Shown piece after piece: positions 32,673 to 32,685 of a DNA stretch of 32,685 nucleotides. A program made the translations under genes and the position numbers. How positions within the stretch are numbered: position 1 is the stretch's first letter; every line of letters starts with the position of its first letter. Location of the stretch: assembly GCA_964580905.1 (NCBI GenBank), contig CAZOLR010000021.1, forward strand, positions 1-32,685. The letters are read 5' to 3'. The notes under the pieces are model-generated. The model had not been told where the DNA came from and made no database searches. It was given only the letters and a program-made list of their open reading frames with translations. The DNA comes from G041228335 sp964580905. GTDB lineage: Bacteria > Pseudomonadota > Alphaproteobacteria > Puniceispirillales > UBA1172.

Positions 32673-32678
32673 ACTATA
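32673..32678 (-). promoter_or_regulatory. Candidate -10 element of proS
   Basis: TATAGT on the minus strand, within GCTATAGT, would start transcription about 60 bases before proS. The same hexamer is the -10 of the trpD and bamA promoter candidates. The -35 element, if present, lies beyond the right edge of the window. Confidence 0.35.
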
Positions 32679-32685
32679 GCGTCAA

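Noticed and set aside
32680..32685. TTGACG at the right edge as the proS -35 element
   Set aside because: The sequence 17 bases downstream (AACAGC) is not a -10 element; the adjacent TATAGT is better read as a -10 whose -35 lies outside the window.
1..32685. Mobile elements, CRISPR, tRNA genes, toxin-antitoxin or defence systems
   Set aside because: Scanning both strands found no transposase, integrase, regularly spaced repeat array, tRNA-like cloverleaf or defence-family protein. Nearly all coding capacity is taken by known core genes.

Overview
This window is a block of chromosomal housekeeping genes from an alphaproteobacterium. The evidence is gene order: trpGDC-moaC-moeA-lexA, comEC, gltX-gltA and the lpx-bam-dxr-rpsB series recur together in alphaproteobacterial genomes. 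A compact 438-residue ProS, an LpxI rather than LpxH, and a LexA of the alphaproteobacterial type agree with this. G+C looks to be in the mid-fifties percent by eye. A SAR116-like marine lineage is possible, but that is a guess. No tRNA, rRNA, CRISPR array, insertion sequence, phage gene or toxin-antitoxin pair was found.

Layout. At the left edge rplM-rpsI (ribosomal proteins L13 and S9) runs leftward from a well-formed promoter; rpsI is cut just before its stop codon. After a 350-base intergenic region, trpG, trpD, trpC, moaC, moeA and lexA run rightward (tryptophan synthesis, molybdopterin synthesis, SOS repressor). comEC lies opposite, its 3' end overlapping that of lexA. gltX and gltA (glutamyl-tRNA synthetase, citrate synthase) run rightward.

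From the gltA stop codon to the right edge everything runs leftward. In transcription order there are two groups. The first is proS-lolC/E-lolD-dnaE: prolyl-tRNA synthetase, lipoprotein release and the replicative polymerase. The second is rpsB-tsf-pyrH-frr-uppS-cdsA-dxr-rseP-bamA-skp-lpxD-fabZ-lpxA-lpxI-lpxB: translation factors, UMP kinase, isoprenoid and phospholipid precursors, envelope protease, outer-membrane protein assembly and lipid A synthesis. Many junctions overlap by a few bases or are under 20 bases apart, so translation is probably coupled. The second group puts the supply of the outer membrane (undecaprenyl carrier, CDP-diacylglycerol, lipid A, BamA and its chaperone) in one transcriptional series behind a ribosomal-protein leader.

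Regulation seen in the sequence: good promoter candidates before rplM, trpD, lexA and gltA; weaker ones before trpG, bamA and rpsB; a -10 element before proS. A perfect palindrome fills the spacer of the trpD promoter, a LexA-like operator overlaps the lexA promoter, and a multi-hairpin leader precedes rpsB. I found no undescribed multi-gene system: every substantial gene belongs to a known core family. The points worth a second look are in the noncoding DNA and in a few protein deviations.
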